Shown piece after piece: positions 29,312 through 38,399 of a stretch of DNA of 64,000 nt (position 1 is the stretch's first letter; each line of letters starts with the position of its first letter). The position numbers were made by a program, and so were the translations under genes. The notes under the pieces are model-generated. The model saw nothing but the letters and a program-made list of their open reading frames with translations, did no database searches and was not told the origin of the DNA. Source of the stretch: Falsochrobactrum ovis (lineage in GTDB: Bacteria > Pseudomonadota > Alphaproteobacteria > Rhizobiales > Rhizobiaceae); contig NZ_QLMK01000004.1 of NCBI RefSeq assembly GCF_003259955.1, positions 123,525-187,524 of the forward strand, read 5' to 3'.

Positions 29312-30883
29312 TCACTTTTTCTTCGGCAATCCGGGCAGACCGCCGCCAAGACCCGGCAGCTTTGGACCGCCCAAGCCGGGCAAGCCACTACCGGGCAATC
29401 CGGGCAGACCACCACTCTTGCCCAGGCCCGCAGCTTGTGCCTGCTTAGCCAAAGCTTCAAGTTGCTTGGGATCCATTTTAGACAGGTCCGGCATACCACC
29501 CATACTGCCCATACCACCGCCAAGGCCACCAAGCCCCATTTTGCCGGCAAGGCCGCCCATCATCTGCTTCATCATTCCGCCTTTGCCCTTACCCATGGCC
29601 TTCATCATATCGGCCATCTGGCGATGCATCTTGAGAAGCTTATTAATATCAGCGGCGCTGGTCCCAGACCCTTTTGCAATGCGCTGTTTGCGGCTATGTT
29701 TGAGAAGCTCGGGATTGGCACGCTCAGCTTTAGTCATAGAGCCGATGATTGCGAGCTGGCGATCAAAAATCTTATCGTCTAAGCCCGCTGCTGCAATCTG
29801 ATCTTTCATTCTGCCCATGCCCGGCATCATCCCCATGATACCGCCCATACCGCCGAGCTTTTTCATTTGCTGGAGTTGATCAGCAAGATCATTAAGATCG
29901 AACTTGCCCGACTGCATTTTCTTGGCCATCGCTGCGGCTTTTTCCGCATCGATATTTTCCGCAGCCTTTTCAACAAGGCTGACAATATCGCCCATGCCAA
30001 GAATGCGATCAGCGATCCGCTTGGGATAAAACTCCTCAAGCGCATCCATCTTTTCACCCGTACCAATCAGCTTGATCGGTTTGCCGGTAACGGCACGCAT
30101 AGATAATGCCGCCCCACCGCGACCATCACCATCCATACGGGTAAGAACAATCCCGGTAATCCCGACACGCTCATCAAAATTGCGTGCAAGATTAACAGCG
30201 TCCTGACCGGTCAAACTATCGACGACCAGTAGAATTTCATGAGGATTGGCCGCTTTGCGAATATCGGCCATTTCGACCATAAGCGGCTCATCAATATGGG
30301 TTCGACCAGCCGTATCGAGAATGACAACGTCATGTCCGCCCAGCTTTGCCGCCTGCACCGCCCGCGCCGCAATCTCCACCGGTGACTGACCTGCAACAAT
30401 CGGCAGAGTATCAACCGATGTCTGGATGCCGAGCTGACGCAGCTGCTCCTGAGCCGCCGGGCGGCGAGTATCGAGCGACGCCATCAGCACTTTTGAGCGA
30501 TTGCGATCGCTCAGACGTTTGGCAATTTTACCGGTTGTGGTGGTTTTACCAGACCCCTGCAAACCAACCATCATGATGACGACTGGTGCTGGCGCGTTCA
30601 GATCAATCGTGACACCTTCGGTGCCAAGCATTTCAACCAACTCATCATGGACGATCTTAACGACCATCTGACCGGGTTTAATGCTTTTGAGAACTTCCGC
30701 ACCCACCGCTTTTTCGCGAACACGGTCGGTAAAGGAGCGAACCACTTCCAATGAAACGTCAGCTTCGATCAATGCGCGACGCACTTCGCGCAATGCAGCT
30801 GCCACGTCGCTTTCGGAAAGAGCGCCGCGTCCAGTAAGACCGTTCAGGATGGAGCCAAGACGCTCCTGAAGTGATTCAAACAT
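29312..30883 (-). CDS. ffh: Signal recognition particle protein Ffh
   Basis: Ffh is the SRP54 GTPase that binds signal sequences and 4.5S RNA and targets ribosomes to FtsY. The 523-residue protein has the N domain, the G domain (GLQGSGKTTTTGKIA; DTAGR; TRMDGDGRGG) and the methionine/glycine-rich M domain (GGIMGMMPGMGRMKDQ and further GMGG runs). The Gly/Pro-rich tail after ~470 is longer than in E. coli but common in this order. It is the first gene of the ffh-aroQ-rpsP transcript. Confidence 0.97.
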   Translation of the reverse strand: MFESLQERLGSILNGLTGRGALSESDVAAALREVRRALIEADVSLEVVRSFTDRVREKAVGAEVLKSIKPGQMVVKIVHDELVEMLGTEGVTIDLNAPAPVVIMMVGLQGSGKTTTTGKIAKRLSDRNRSKVLMASLDTRRPAAQEQLRQLGIQTSVDTLPIVAGQSPVEIAARAVQAAKLGGHDVVILDTAGRTHIDEPLMVEMADIRKAANPHEILLVVDSLTGQDAVNLARNFDERVGITGIVLTRMDGDGRGGAALSMRAVTGKPIKLIGTGEKMDALEEFYPKRIADRILGMGDIVSLVEKAAENIDAEKAAAMAKKMQSGKFDLNDLADQLQQMKKLGGMGGIMGMMPGMGRMKDQIAAAGLDDKIFDRQLAIIGSMTKAERANPELLKHSRKQRIAKGSGTSAADINKLLKMHRQMADMMKAMGKGKGGMMKQMMGGLAGKMGLGGLGGGMGSMGGMPDLSKMDPKQLEALAKQAQAAGLGKSGGLPGLPGSGLPGLGGPKLPGLGGGLPGLPKKK

Positions 30884-31220
30884 CTAATTTCCTTTTAATC
30901 CGTGAGGAGCATATAGCTTCATCAGGATATCGCCCCGCCACATGCCAGTTCAAGCAGCTTGCCAAAGAGGTAACGCACCCGAGGGCGCATCGCGCTGTCG
31001 GATGTGGACCTCCGGGATCGTTTTATACCATAAAGGGTCCCGGTCGGCGGCTCGCGTTCTGTGGATCGCGGATAGATTGATGTGCATTTATGGGCTTTAG
31101 CCTCTTGAGTCAAGCAAAACCGCGACATGGCCAACTACTTTATGACTAGTCTAACATGACATTTACCCCAATTAGTGGCAAATTCGCCGCAAGATCGAAT
31201 CAGCTCCAAAGGAGATAGGA
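30884..31220. other. Divergent intergenic region between ffh and the lytic transglycosylase gene
   Basis: About 340 bases carrying promoters for both directions. A short inverted GGGATCGTTTTATACC...GGGTCCC arrangement near 31015-31042 could be an operator or weak hairpin. Short ORFs on both strands lack ribosome-binding sites. I looked for a 4.5S RNA here and did not find its GGAAGCAG-type core. Confidence 0.45.
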
Positions 31221-32048
31221 ATGGCATTTTTTGCCAAAGGGCGTTTACTGTCGGCAGCAGCAATCATCGCTATAGGCCTTTTCACGACCGCGGGATCCGC
31301 CTATGCGGCCAAGTGTGGCAACGATGCAGCGGGCTACAACGCTTGGCTTCAAGCTACTCTGAATGAAGCAAAAGCACGCGGTGTTGGCCCTGCAGCGCTT
31401 AAAGCATTGGCAAACACAAAATATGCATCCGCTACAATCAAAGCAGATCGCAATCAGAAAAGCTTTAAGCTTTCCTATGAAGAGTTTCTCCGGGTTCGTG
31501 GAGCGCCAACGATCATTAAACGTGGTCGCAATTTCAAACAGCAAAATGCAGCTCTTTTTGCTGCAATTGAAAAGCGTTATGGCGTTCCACCCGGCCCGCT
31601 CGTTGCAATCTGGGGCATGGAAACTGCCTTTGGCGCCTATCTTGGCAAACAGCACACGCTTTCAGCCGTCGCCACTCTCGCTTATGATTGCCGCCGCAGC
31701 GCCTTCTTTACCGAGCAGCTCTATGCGGCGCTCAATTTGATTGATCGCCAAGATCTTGATCCAAATGCGATCGGCGCAATGCATGGCGAAATCGGCCAGA
31801 CGCAGTTTCTTCCCCTCAATGTTTTGAAATATGGCGTTGATGGCGACGGGAGCGGCCATATTGATATGACCCGTTCAAAGGCTGATGCACTATACTCAAC
31901 CGCCAATTTCCTTGTTGGACATGGCTGGCAGCGTGGTGCAGGCTATCAGCCCGGAGAGCCTAACTTTAAAGCCATTCAAGGCTGGAATGCGGCCTCTGTT
32001 TACCAGCGCGCTATTGCTGAAATGGGCAAAGCCATCGACGCTAAATAA
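31221..32048 (+). CDS. Lytic murein transglycosylase, MltB-like (SLT_2 domain)
   Basis: A 275-residue periplasmic enzyme that cleaves the MurNAc-GlcNAc bond with 1,6-anhydro ring formation. It has a signal peptide (about 1-30, ending AGSAYAAK), then the SLT_2 domain. The catalytic glutamate is expected in LVAIWGMETAFGAYLG; IGQTQFLPLNVLKYGVDGDG is the second signature. AAAGGAGATAGG precedes the ATG. It is monocistronic, with a terminator at 32103. Confidence 0.9.
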   Translation: MAFFAKGRLLSAAAIIAIGLFTTAGSAYAAKCGNDAAGYNAWLQATLNEAKARGVGPAALKALANTKYASATIKADRNQKSFKLSYEEFLRVRGAPTIIKRGRNFKQQNAALFAAIEKRYGVPPGPLVAIWGMETAFGAYLGKQHTLSAVATLAYDCRRSAFFTEQLYAALNLIDRQDLDPNAIGAMHGEIGQTQFLPLNVLKYGVDGDGSGHIDMTRSKADALYSTANFLVGHGWQRGAGYQPGEPNFKAIQGWNAASVYQRAIAEMGKAIDAK

Positions 32049-32102
32049 TACTTCTATATTGAGGCAGGCTGTATCAATGCCTGCCCTATCGAACTAAGCA
32101 AA

Positions 32103-32126
32103 AGCCCGGAATTTCCGGGCTTTTTC
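32103..32126 (+). terminator. Rho-independent terminator of the transglycosylase gene
   Basis: An 8-bp stem AAGCCCGG / CCGGGCTT with a 5-base loop and five T residues. The mirrored A-run lets it also serve the convergent carbonic anhydrase gene. Confidence 0.92.
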
Positions 32127-32133
32127 ATCTTTA

Positions 32134-32784
32134 TTATACTTGCTCAATATCTGGGCGTTTGAAATCACCCGTCTGCGAATCCATGACCCATAATTCGCCA
32201 GTTAATATGTCAAACCAGGCGCCATAAAGGGTAAGCTTACCCTTCTTCTCCAATATATCCACACAGGGAAAGGTACGAAGGTTTTTAATGGAGTAGCGGA
32301 TCGATATGCGCTCCAACGCTGTCTGCCGCTCCGTTTGGGTCATCAAATCATTATTGCTTACTGCTTCTGCCGCCGGTGCAATCAGGCTCATCCATTTCCC
32401 GATAAAATCGCCTGGGGAAAGCGGCGCGCTTTCTGGCGCAAGTGCTGCCTTGATCCCACCACACCGGCCATGCCCCATCACCACAATATTTTTGACCTTG
32501 AGGCTTTGCACAGCAAATTCCAGCGCGGCAGACGCCGCATGAAATTCGCCATCAGGCTCATAGGGCGGAATGAGATTGGCCACATTGCGCAAAACGAAAA
32601 TTTCGCCCGGCGCTGTGTTGAAAATGGTTTCCGGTGCTGCACGAGAGTCGCAACAGGCAATCACCAGCGTTTGCGGCGCCTGCCCCTTATCGGCCAATTC
32701 CCGATAACGCGTGGTCTCGTGGCAAAAGTGCTCTTTCATGAACGTCCGATAACCGGCGAGCAAGGAATCTGGAAGGTCTATCAT
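32134..32784 (-). CDS. Beta-class carbonic anhydrase
   Basis: A 216-residue cytosolic zinc enzyme interconverting CO2 and bicarbonate. Zinc ligands are C44 (in ACCDSR), H105 and C108 (in MGHGRCGG), with the D46-R48 dyad that gates the metal. Length and order of motifs are normal for the beta class. It is convergent with the transglycosylase gene and 61 bases downstream of the pyridoxal kinase gene. Confidence 0.94.
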   Translation of the reverse strand: MIDLPDSLLAGYRTFMKEHFCHETTRYRELADKGQAPQTLVIACCDSRAAPETIFNTAPGEIFVLRNVANLIPPYEPDGEFHAASAALEFAVQSLKVKNIVVMGHGRCGGIKAALAPESAPLSPGDFIGKWMSLIAPAAEAVSNNDLMTQTERQTALERISIRYSIKNLRTFPCVDILEKKGKLTLYGAWFDILTGELWVMDSQTGDFKRPDIEQV

Positions 32785-32845
32785 GTTTTTCCATTATCCT
32801 GATCGAAATAGCAGAGCAATAAAAATCACACAAGCAATTTCAGGT

Positions 32846-33730
32846 TTAAATGCGTAATCCTGTGGTTGGATGAACTAATCTGCGCGTTTGCACCATTGCC
32901 ATCGGGGTGGCAAGGCTGGCCGCATCCGCTTCCAACATCAATTCATCGGCACCACGCTTGGCTGCCCGCGCCATAACTTCAAACACCGCAGCGGTAGAAC
33001 TTTGCAAAGTTTTCTCTTCAGATAATCCTGTCATTTTGCGCGCAAGAATCAGCGCCGCTGTCAAATCCCCCAGCCCATTGGTTGGTCCTTTCACACAGCG
33101 ATGTTCAGCCATAAATGCAGAATTTGGCGTTACAAGAATATTTCCGATACTTCCCTTCAACATTGGGAATGCCGAAGTCACCACCACCGTCGCAGGACCA
33201 ATATCAAGCGCCGCTTCCATCAATGTGTTGTTATCGCTCAGCGAGACATCTGCCAGCCACTCCAGCTCGAACCGATTGGGGGTAGCAATATCTGCAAGCG
33301 GCAATAACTTATCCCGAATCGCACAAGCCGTTGCTTCCGGAACATAGAGCCCGCCCTCATCTCCAATAACCGGATCACATAAATAGATAATTTCCGGATT
33401 TTTTTCTTTCAGCGCACGGATAAGCACAGCAATGGCCTCTGCCTGCTCCGGATGCCCCAGAAATCCGGTTAAAATCGCTCCAACTTCCCCCAACCAAGGC
33501 GCCCGCTCAATATCCTTGATCAAGAGCGCAAACTCCTGTGGAGGTGGCACAATGCGCCCAGCCGGACCATGCCCCGGATGCCACGGCAAAACCACGGTCG
33601 GCACGGCCCAGACAGGAAAGCCCAGCGATTCAAGCGCAAACACCGCAGCGCGGTTGCCAACGCTTCCTCGCACCACGTGACTCGATAAAACTATGACGCT
33701 TGCTGCATCAGGAGGAGCAAAAAATGGCAT
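32846..33730 (-). CDS. pdxY: Pyridoxal kinase, PdxY-like
   Basis: A ribokinase-fold kinase that phosphorylates pyridoxal in the PLP salvage pathway. The ~294-residue product contains IVLSSHVVRGSVGNRAAVFALESLG, the GLGDLTAALILAR anion-hole/catalytic Asp motif (usually GTGDLF) and DPVIGDEGGLYVPE. An upstream in-frame ATG (33772) enters the preceding gene; the start at 33730 lies 8 bases after its stop. The assignment between PdxY and PdxK is by general resemblance only. Confidence 0.87.
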   Translation of the reverse strand: MPFFAPPDAASVIVLSSHVVRGSVGNRAAVFALESLGFPVWAVPTVVLPWHPGHGPAGRIVPPPQEFALLIKDIERAPWLGEVGAILTGFLGHPEQAEAIAVLIRALKEKNPEIIYLCDPVIGDEGGLYVPEATACAIRDKLLPLADIATPNRFELEWLADVSLSDNNTLMEAALDIGPATVVVTSAFPMLKGSIGNILVTPNSAFMAEHRCVKGPTNGLGDLTAALILARKMTGLSEEKTLQSSTAAVFEVMARAAKRGADELMLEADAASLATPMAMVQTRRLVHPTTGLRI

Positions 33731-33737
33731 GACTAAG

Positions 33738-34013
33738 CTAGCCCTGGAGAAGATAAAAGATGAGCCAGACAATAATCGCCAGCGTTATGATAGTTCCGAG
33801 CCAACGGCCGATCCGAGTGGACCACACTTCAATCGCATCCGTTCCGTCGATATCTTCAGCAGAAAGATGTCTCGCAGTTCGCGCCAAGCTTCGTTGCACA
33901 ATGGATGCAGTCGCTTCACGCTGCACCCGTTCCAATATACGATGAGCCTCAGCCTGCTCACTCGATATATGCTCTTGCTTACCAGCCCTGTGCGAATGCC
34001 GCTTATCGGCCAT
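33738..34013 (-). CDS. Small protein with C-terminal membrane anchor
   Basis: A ~91-residue protein from the ATG at 34013 (GGCAGGT upstream); an in-frame ATG at 34031 would add six residues. The N-terminal two thirds are charged and helical (EQAEAHRILERVQREA), and residues ~70-91 form one membrane helix (WLGTIITLAIIVWLIFYLL), so it is probably tail-anchored in the inner membrane. I do not recognise a family. It is immediately upstream of pdxY on the same strand and likely co-transcribed with it. Confidence 0.7.
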   Translation of the reverse strand: MADKRHSHRAGKQEHISSEQAEAHRILERVQREATASIVQRSLARTARHLSAEDIDGTDAIEVWSTRIGRWLGTIITLAIIVWLIFYLLQG

Positions 34014-34160
34014 CTCATACCTGCCTGTCATGGCCCTAATTATTAGTGGCCAGATATGGTGGGTTCACTCTGCTGATTCTTAGCATCACGCGCAAGTTGA
34101 GGTTTCGCAAGTAGAATCGACAAGTGTCACAAAGGTTTCAGCGGCATAATCCTACTTAAA

Positions 34161-34198
34161 TCAAAAATAAAACCGCGCATTCAAAGAAAGCGCGGTTT
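34161..34198 (-). terminator. Rho-independent terminator of mmsA
   Basis: A 9-bp stem AAACCGCGC / GCGCGGTTT with an 11-base loop, followed in the minus transcript by TTATTTTTGA. It lies 24 bases after the mmsA stop. Confidence 0.88.
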
Positions 34199-34222
34199 AC
34201 AGAACACAACCCGATAGTCCGA

Positions 34223-35719
34223 TTATTTCATCGTCGGAATAACAAATTCTGCCCCTTCTTTGACGCCCGACGGCCAGCGTGAGGTCACAGTCTTGGTTTT
34301 GGTGTAAAAACGGAATGCATCAGGCCCGTGCTGATTGAGATCACCAAATGCTGAAGCCTTCCATCCACCGAAGGTGTAATAAGCAATTGGTACTGGGATT
34401 GGCACATTGATACCAACCATTCCTGCCTGCACCCGGCTGGCGAAATCGCGCGCTGCATCACCGTCCCGGGTGAAAATCGCAACTCCATTGCCATATTCAT
34501 GCTCGTTTGGCAGCGCCAATGCTTCTTCGTAATTTTTGGCACGAACCACCGAAAGAACCGGGCCAAAAATTTCTTCTTTGTAGATGCGCATATCCGGCGT
34601 CACATGGTCAAACAAACAGCCACCCATATAGAAACCGTTTTCATATCCCTGCATCTTGAAGCCGCGCCCATCGACGACGAGCTTTGCGCCTTCTTCAACA
34701 CCAAGATCAACATAACCGCGAATACGCTCCAGCGCTTCGCGCGTTACCACCGGGCCAAAATCCGCCGAATTGTCGGTTGAAGGGCCGATCTTCAATGCTT
34801 CAACCCGCGGGATCAGCTTTTCCATAAGCCGATTTGCCGTGTCTTCACCCACCGGCACAGCCACTGATATCGCCATGCAACGCTCGCCAGCCGAACCGTA
34901 ACCAGCGCCAATCAGCGCATCCACGGTTTGATCCATATCCGCATCTGGCATGATCAACATATGGTTCTTGGCGCCACCAAAACATTGCACGCGCTTACCG
35001 TTGGCACAGCCGCGACTATAAATATATTGCGCAATCGGGGTAGAACCAACAAAGCCGATTGCCTGAACATCAGGATCATCTAGCAATGCGTCCACCGCAT
35101 CTTTGTCGCCATTGACGACGTTGAAAATACCTGCGGGAAGACCAGCTTCCATGAAAAGTTCCGCCAACCGCATCGGTACACCCGGATCGCGTTCCGATGG
35201 CTTTAGAACAAACGCATTACCGCAGGCGATCGCGGGCCCAGCCTTCCAGAGCGGGATCATTGCAGGGAAGTTAAACGGCGTAATGCCAGCAACAACGCCC
35301 AATGGCTGACGCATTGAATAAGTGTCGATACCTGTGCCCGCATTGTCGGTGAATTCGCCTTTGAGCATATGGGGCGAACCAAGGCAGACCTCAACCACTT
35401 CCAAACCACGCTGAATATCACCCTTAGCATCCGCAATGGTTTTGCCGTGCTCACGGGCAAGAAGTTCGGCAAGGCTGTCATATTCAGCTTCGACCAATTC
35501 AAGGAATCTGCGAAGCACCCGAACACGGCGCTGTGGATTCGTCGCAGCCCATGCAGGCTGGGCAGCCTTTGCATTTTCCACGGCTGCGCGAACTTCGTCC
35601 TTAGTCGCCAGCGCCACTTTGGCTTGAACTGTCCCGTCGAGCGGCTGAAAAACATCGGCTGTGCGACCGCTTTTGCCGGCAACGTTCTGTCCGCCGATAA
35701 AATGCCCGATATTACGCAT
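34223..35719 (-). CDS. mmsA: Methylmalonate-semialdehyde dehydrogenase (CoA-acylating)
   Basis: An aldehyde-dehydrogenase-family enzyme that converts (methyl)malonate semialdehyde to propionyl- or acetyl-CoA in valine, myo-inositol and beta-alanine breakdown. The 498-residue protein opens IGHFIGGQ and has the catalytic cysteine in GYGSAGERCMAISVAV, GFVGSTPIAQYIY and the C-terminal FGGWKASAFGDLNQHGPD. GGAGG lies 7 bases before the ATG at 35719; the upstream in-frame start (35734) was set aside. It is divergent from a LysR gene that probably regulates it. Confidence 0.94.
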   Translation of the reverse strand: MRNIGHFIGGQNVAGKSGRTADVFQPLDGTVQAKVALATKDEVRAAVENAKAAQPAWAATNPQRRVRVLRRFLELVEAEYDSLAELLAREHGKTIADAKGDIQRGLEVVEVCLGSPHMLKGEFTDNAGTGIDTYSMRQPLGVVAGITPFNFPAMIPLWKAGPAIACGNAFVLKPSERDPGVPMRLAELFMEAGLPAGIFNVVNGDKDAVDALLDDPDVQAIGFVGSTPIAQYIYSRGCANGKRVQCFGGAKNHMLIMPDADMDQTVDALIGAGYGSAGERCMAISVAVPVGEDTANRLMEKLIPRVEALKIGPSTDNSADFGPVVTREALERIRGYVDLGVEEGAKLVVDGRGFKMQGYENGFYMGGCLFDHVTPDMRIYKEEIFGPVLSVVRAKNYEEALALPNEHEYGNGVAIFTRDGDAARDFASRVQAGMVGINVPIPVPIAYYTFGGWKASAFGDLNQHGPDAFRFYTKTKTVTSRWPSGVKEGAEFVIPTMK

Positions 35720-35846
35720 CGATAACCTCCGCAATTACCTGTTAGAGAAAATGCCCTTTGTTTTCCCCATCATCACTCTGCAATTTTTTGAATGCAATCC
35801 ACTGAAAAGCGTATCCGTTGTGCATTTTTCATAGTAAGAAAGAATT

Positions 35847-36728
35847 ATGAATTGGGATGATGTTCGCATTTTTCTGGCCGTCGCTCGCTCCGGCCAAATA
35901 CTTGGAGCTGCAAAAAGGCTCGGTATTAACCACACCACCGTTGCCAGACGCTTGACGGCGCTTGAAACTGCTCTCTCAACAACCCTGCTCATACGTCGCA
36001 CCAATGGATCGACGCTGACACAGGCAGGAGAAGAGTTTCTAAACGCAGCGGAACGCATGGAAGCAGAAATGCTTGCAGCGCGTTCACAGATCGGCAATGC
36101 CGATATTGCTGTTTCCGGAACCGTCCGAATTGGTGCGCCTGATGGGTTTGGCGTTAATTTTCTGGCACCAAGACTGGCAAAATTAACAAGAGAATATCCT
36201 GATCTGACGATCCAGCTTGTTCCTGTACCGCGCTCATTTTCGCTCTCACGCCGCGAAGCTGATATTGCGATCACTGTGGAACGCCCGGGACAGGGTCGGC
36301 TTATTGCACGCAGGCTTGTTGATTATACGCTCGGCCTATTTGGGCATCGATCCTATCTCGAAGAATACGGAATGCCTGAAACAGTCGAGCAGCTGAGCAA
36401 GCACCGGCTCATCGGCTATGTGGAAGATCTGGTCATCAATTCATCTTTGGCCTACGCATCTGAGATCAGCCGCGAATGGAAGCCTGATTTTGAGGTTTCC
36501 AGTGCTCTTGGTCAGGTAGAGGCGGTGCGCGCCGGAGCTGGAATTGGTATTCTTCATTCCTTTATTGCCCGCGCTGACCCTGATCTCATTGCCGTCATTC
36601 CTGATCGGGTTATACGCCGCGCATATTGGTTATCTTATCATGAGTCTGCCCGTACACTTCGCCGTGTTACAGCAGTTTCGTCTATGATTTCTAATCTTGT
36701 CGAGAACGAGAAAACTCTCTTTAACTGA
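35847..36728 (+). CDS. LysR-family transcriptional regulator
   Basis: A 293-residue LysR-type protein with an N-terminal winged helix (WDDVRIFLAVARSGQILGAAKRLGINHTTVARRL) and a C-terminal periplasmic-binding-like effector domain. It is transcribed away from mmsA with a 127-base gap, so control of mmsA is the simplest idea. The gap contains TGCAAT twice, 14 bp apart, which may be part of an operator. The effector is unknown. The 3' end overlaps the convergent DUF1275 gene by 8 bases. Confidence 0.9.
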   Translation: MNWDDVRIFLAVARSGQILGAAKRLGINHTTVARRLTALETALSTTLLIRRTNGSTLTQAGEEFLNAAERMEAEMLAARSQIGNADIAVSGTVRIGAPDGFGVNFLAPRLAKLTREYPDLTIQLVPVPRSFSLSRREADIAITVERPGQGRLIARRLVDYTLGLFGHRSYLEEYGMPETVEQLSKHRLIGYVEDLVINSSLAYASEISREWKPDFEVSSALGQVEAVRAGAGIGILHSFIARADPDLIAVIPDRVIRRAYWLSYHESARTLRRVTAVSSMISNLVENEKTLFN

Positions 36729-37377
36729 AACGATATTCCTCGAAAGCATATATGAGGATAACCGCCGTCTTTATTATGCACGGCACAAACAAGGCATCAA
36801 GCCCGAGCCAGGCATGACACAGACCACCAATTAACGCACCCAACATCAGCGCGGCCCATACGGCTAAAAACTGTATCCAGCGCCATTTTGGTGCCTTCTT
36901 ACGAAATGATGCAGCCAAATCAGCAGCGGCGTTAAACAAGGTGCCTGTTACATAAGTGACGCCAAGACGGGCAGATCCTGTGGGTAAAACAGCAGCATTT
37001 TGAGCGCCCATGGCCGCCGCCAGAAGCAGCACCGGTTGCGCGATCAACGCACCATCCCGCCGCAAAACCGCAATAAGAAACAACATTATGACGACCGAAG
37101 TCAGAACCATCAGACTACCGCGCCGACCATAGGTTAGCACCAGCCATGTACCAATAAAGGCACCGGTGAAAAACAATCCGATTAAAGCAGCCGGAAACCA
37201 GATTAATACTTTTCCCAAAATTCCAGGCTGGCCAGCAAGGCCAATACCCAACTGGGTCGTATTCCCGCTCATAAATGATGCGAAAAAACCACCCAATTGT
37301 AAAAAAGCGACAGCATCGACAAATCCTGCCGATGCAGTCAGTACCAAACCCAGCGCAAGCTTCGAATTCGGAGTCAT
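36721..37377 (-). CDS. YoaK/DUF1275 family membrane protein
   Basis: A 218-residue inner-membrane protein with about six hydrophobic segments. The family signature FVDAVAFLQLGGFFASFMSGNTTQLG is at the N-terminus and GSARLGVTYVTGTLFNAA in the middle. DUF1275 has no established transport substrate. Its stop overlaps the LysR gene convergently. Confidence 0.85.
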   Translation of the reverse strand: MTPNSKLALGLVLTASAGFVDAVAFLQLGGFFASFMSGNTTQLGIGLAGQPGILGKVLIWFPAALIGLFFTGAFIGTWLVLTYGRRGSLMVLTSVVIMLFLIAVLRRDGALIAQPVLLLAAAMGAQNAAVLPTGSARLGVTYVTGTLFNAAADLAASFRKKAPKWRWIQFLAVWAALMLGALIGGLCHAWLGLDALFVPCIIKTAVILIYAFEEYRFS

Positions 37378-37421
37378 ATTGCTCTTAAAATTACCTCAGC
37401 CGTCTTTATGAAAATTAACCG

Positions 37422-37676
37422 CTAAACACGTTTGATGATCTTGATAATAAATAACAATATTGCCGCTCCAATAAACGCATTAACGATGGAGGCAATCATG
37501 CCGCCCCCAACAGAAAGGCCCAACTGAGGCAACAGCCAGCCAGCAAAAAATGCGCCGATCACCCCGACGATAATATTGCCAATCAGCCCAAAGCCCCCTC
37601 CTTGCACCAGTTTTCCGGCCAACCAGCCAGCAATAAGTCCAACAAATAAAAAAATCGGAAGACTTCCGGGTTCCAT
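37422..37676 (-). CDS. GlsB/YeaQ/YmgE-family stress-response membrane protein
   Basis: An 84-residue protein with three hydrophobic helices and the family pattern LIAGWLAGKLVQGGGFGLIGNIIVGVIGAFFAGWLLP. Members are small transglycosylase-associated or general-stress inner-membrane proteins with no defined activity. AGGGG lies before the ATG. A GC-rich alternate frame (37480-37746) is a shadow. Confidence 0.9.
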   Translation of the reverse strand: MEPGSLPIFLFVGLIAGWLAGKLVQGGGFGLIGNIIVGVIGAFFAGWLLPQLGLSVGGGMIASIVNAFIGAAILLFIIKIIKRV

Positions 37677-37782
37677 ATTTATTTCCCCTCTGCCGCGTCA
37701 TTATCCAACGCGGAGCATAAGTTGACAACAACCCGCCACCTTTCACAAGAGCGATCGAGCCGACTATTCAATTTCGTATGAT

Positions 37783-38337
37783 TTATGGAGCAAGATGTCT
37801 GAAAACTGCGACCACTTCCTCATAAACCTTGCGCTTGAACGGAACGATCAACTCAGGCAATTCCTCCATGCGTTTCCATTCCCAGCAATCAAATTCTGCA
37901 ATATGGCCAACGGGTGGAGGGTTGATGGCAATTTCGCTTTCATCGCCTTCAAAGCGATAGGCAAACCATTTTTGGGTTTGACCGCGATATTTGCCTTTCA
38001 ATGCCCGGCCAACCAGATGTGGTGGCAGATCATAATTGATCCAATTTGGCGCTTCCTCAAGCAGAGTTACGCTTTTCATCCCGGTCTCTTCATAGAGTTC
38101 CCGCAATGCAGCCTGAGCCGGATCTTCCCCCTTATCAATCCCACCTTGCGGCATCTGCCAAAGCTGGCTTGAGCCATCAAGCTCACCACCGCTAATTGAG
38201 ATGCGCCGACCCGCCCAGACCAAGCCTTCCTTGTTGAGAACCATTAACCCGACACAGCGGCGATAGGGTAAGGTTTCTGAATCGACGAATTGATTATTCT
38301 GCAAGTTTTTTCCGACCATCAATATGCCTGTTGTCAT
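37783..38337 (-). CDS. rppH: RNA pyrophosphohydrolase RppH
   Basis: A Nudix hydrolase that removes pyrophosphate from 5'-triphosphate mRNA, starting RNase E-dependent decay. In 184 residues the Nudix box [20 protein letters not shown] plus TG matches GX5EX7REUXEEXGU exactly, and [11 protein letters not shown] and WAGRR precede it as in RppH/IalA. IalA in Bartonella is the same family. The N-terminus is uncertain: an ATG six codons in (38319) is an alternative. A terminator upstream (38351) isolates it from ctpA. Confidence 0.92.
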   Translation of the reverse strand: MTTGILMVGKNLQNNQFVDSETLPYRRCVGLMVLNKEGLVWAGRRISISGGELDGSSQLWQMPQGGIDKGEDPAQAALRELYEETGMKSVTLLEEAPNWINYDLPPHLVGRALKGKYRGQTQKWFAYRFEGDESEIAINPPPVGHIAEFDCWEWKRMEELPELIVPFKRKVYEEVVAVFRHLAP

Positions 38338-38342
38338 ATTAA

Positions 38343-38374
38343 GATAAAAAACGCGGGAGCTTATACTCCCGCGT
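38343..38374 (-). terminator. Rho-independent terminator after ctpA
   Basis: A 9-bp stem ACGCGGGAG / CTCCCGCGT with a 6-base loop, followed in the minus transcript by TTTTTTATC. It lies 26 bases after the ctpA stop. Confidence 0.92.
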
Positions 38375-38399
38375 TGTTATTTATTCACTTTAAAGTGCC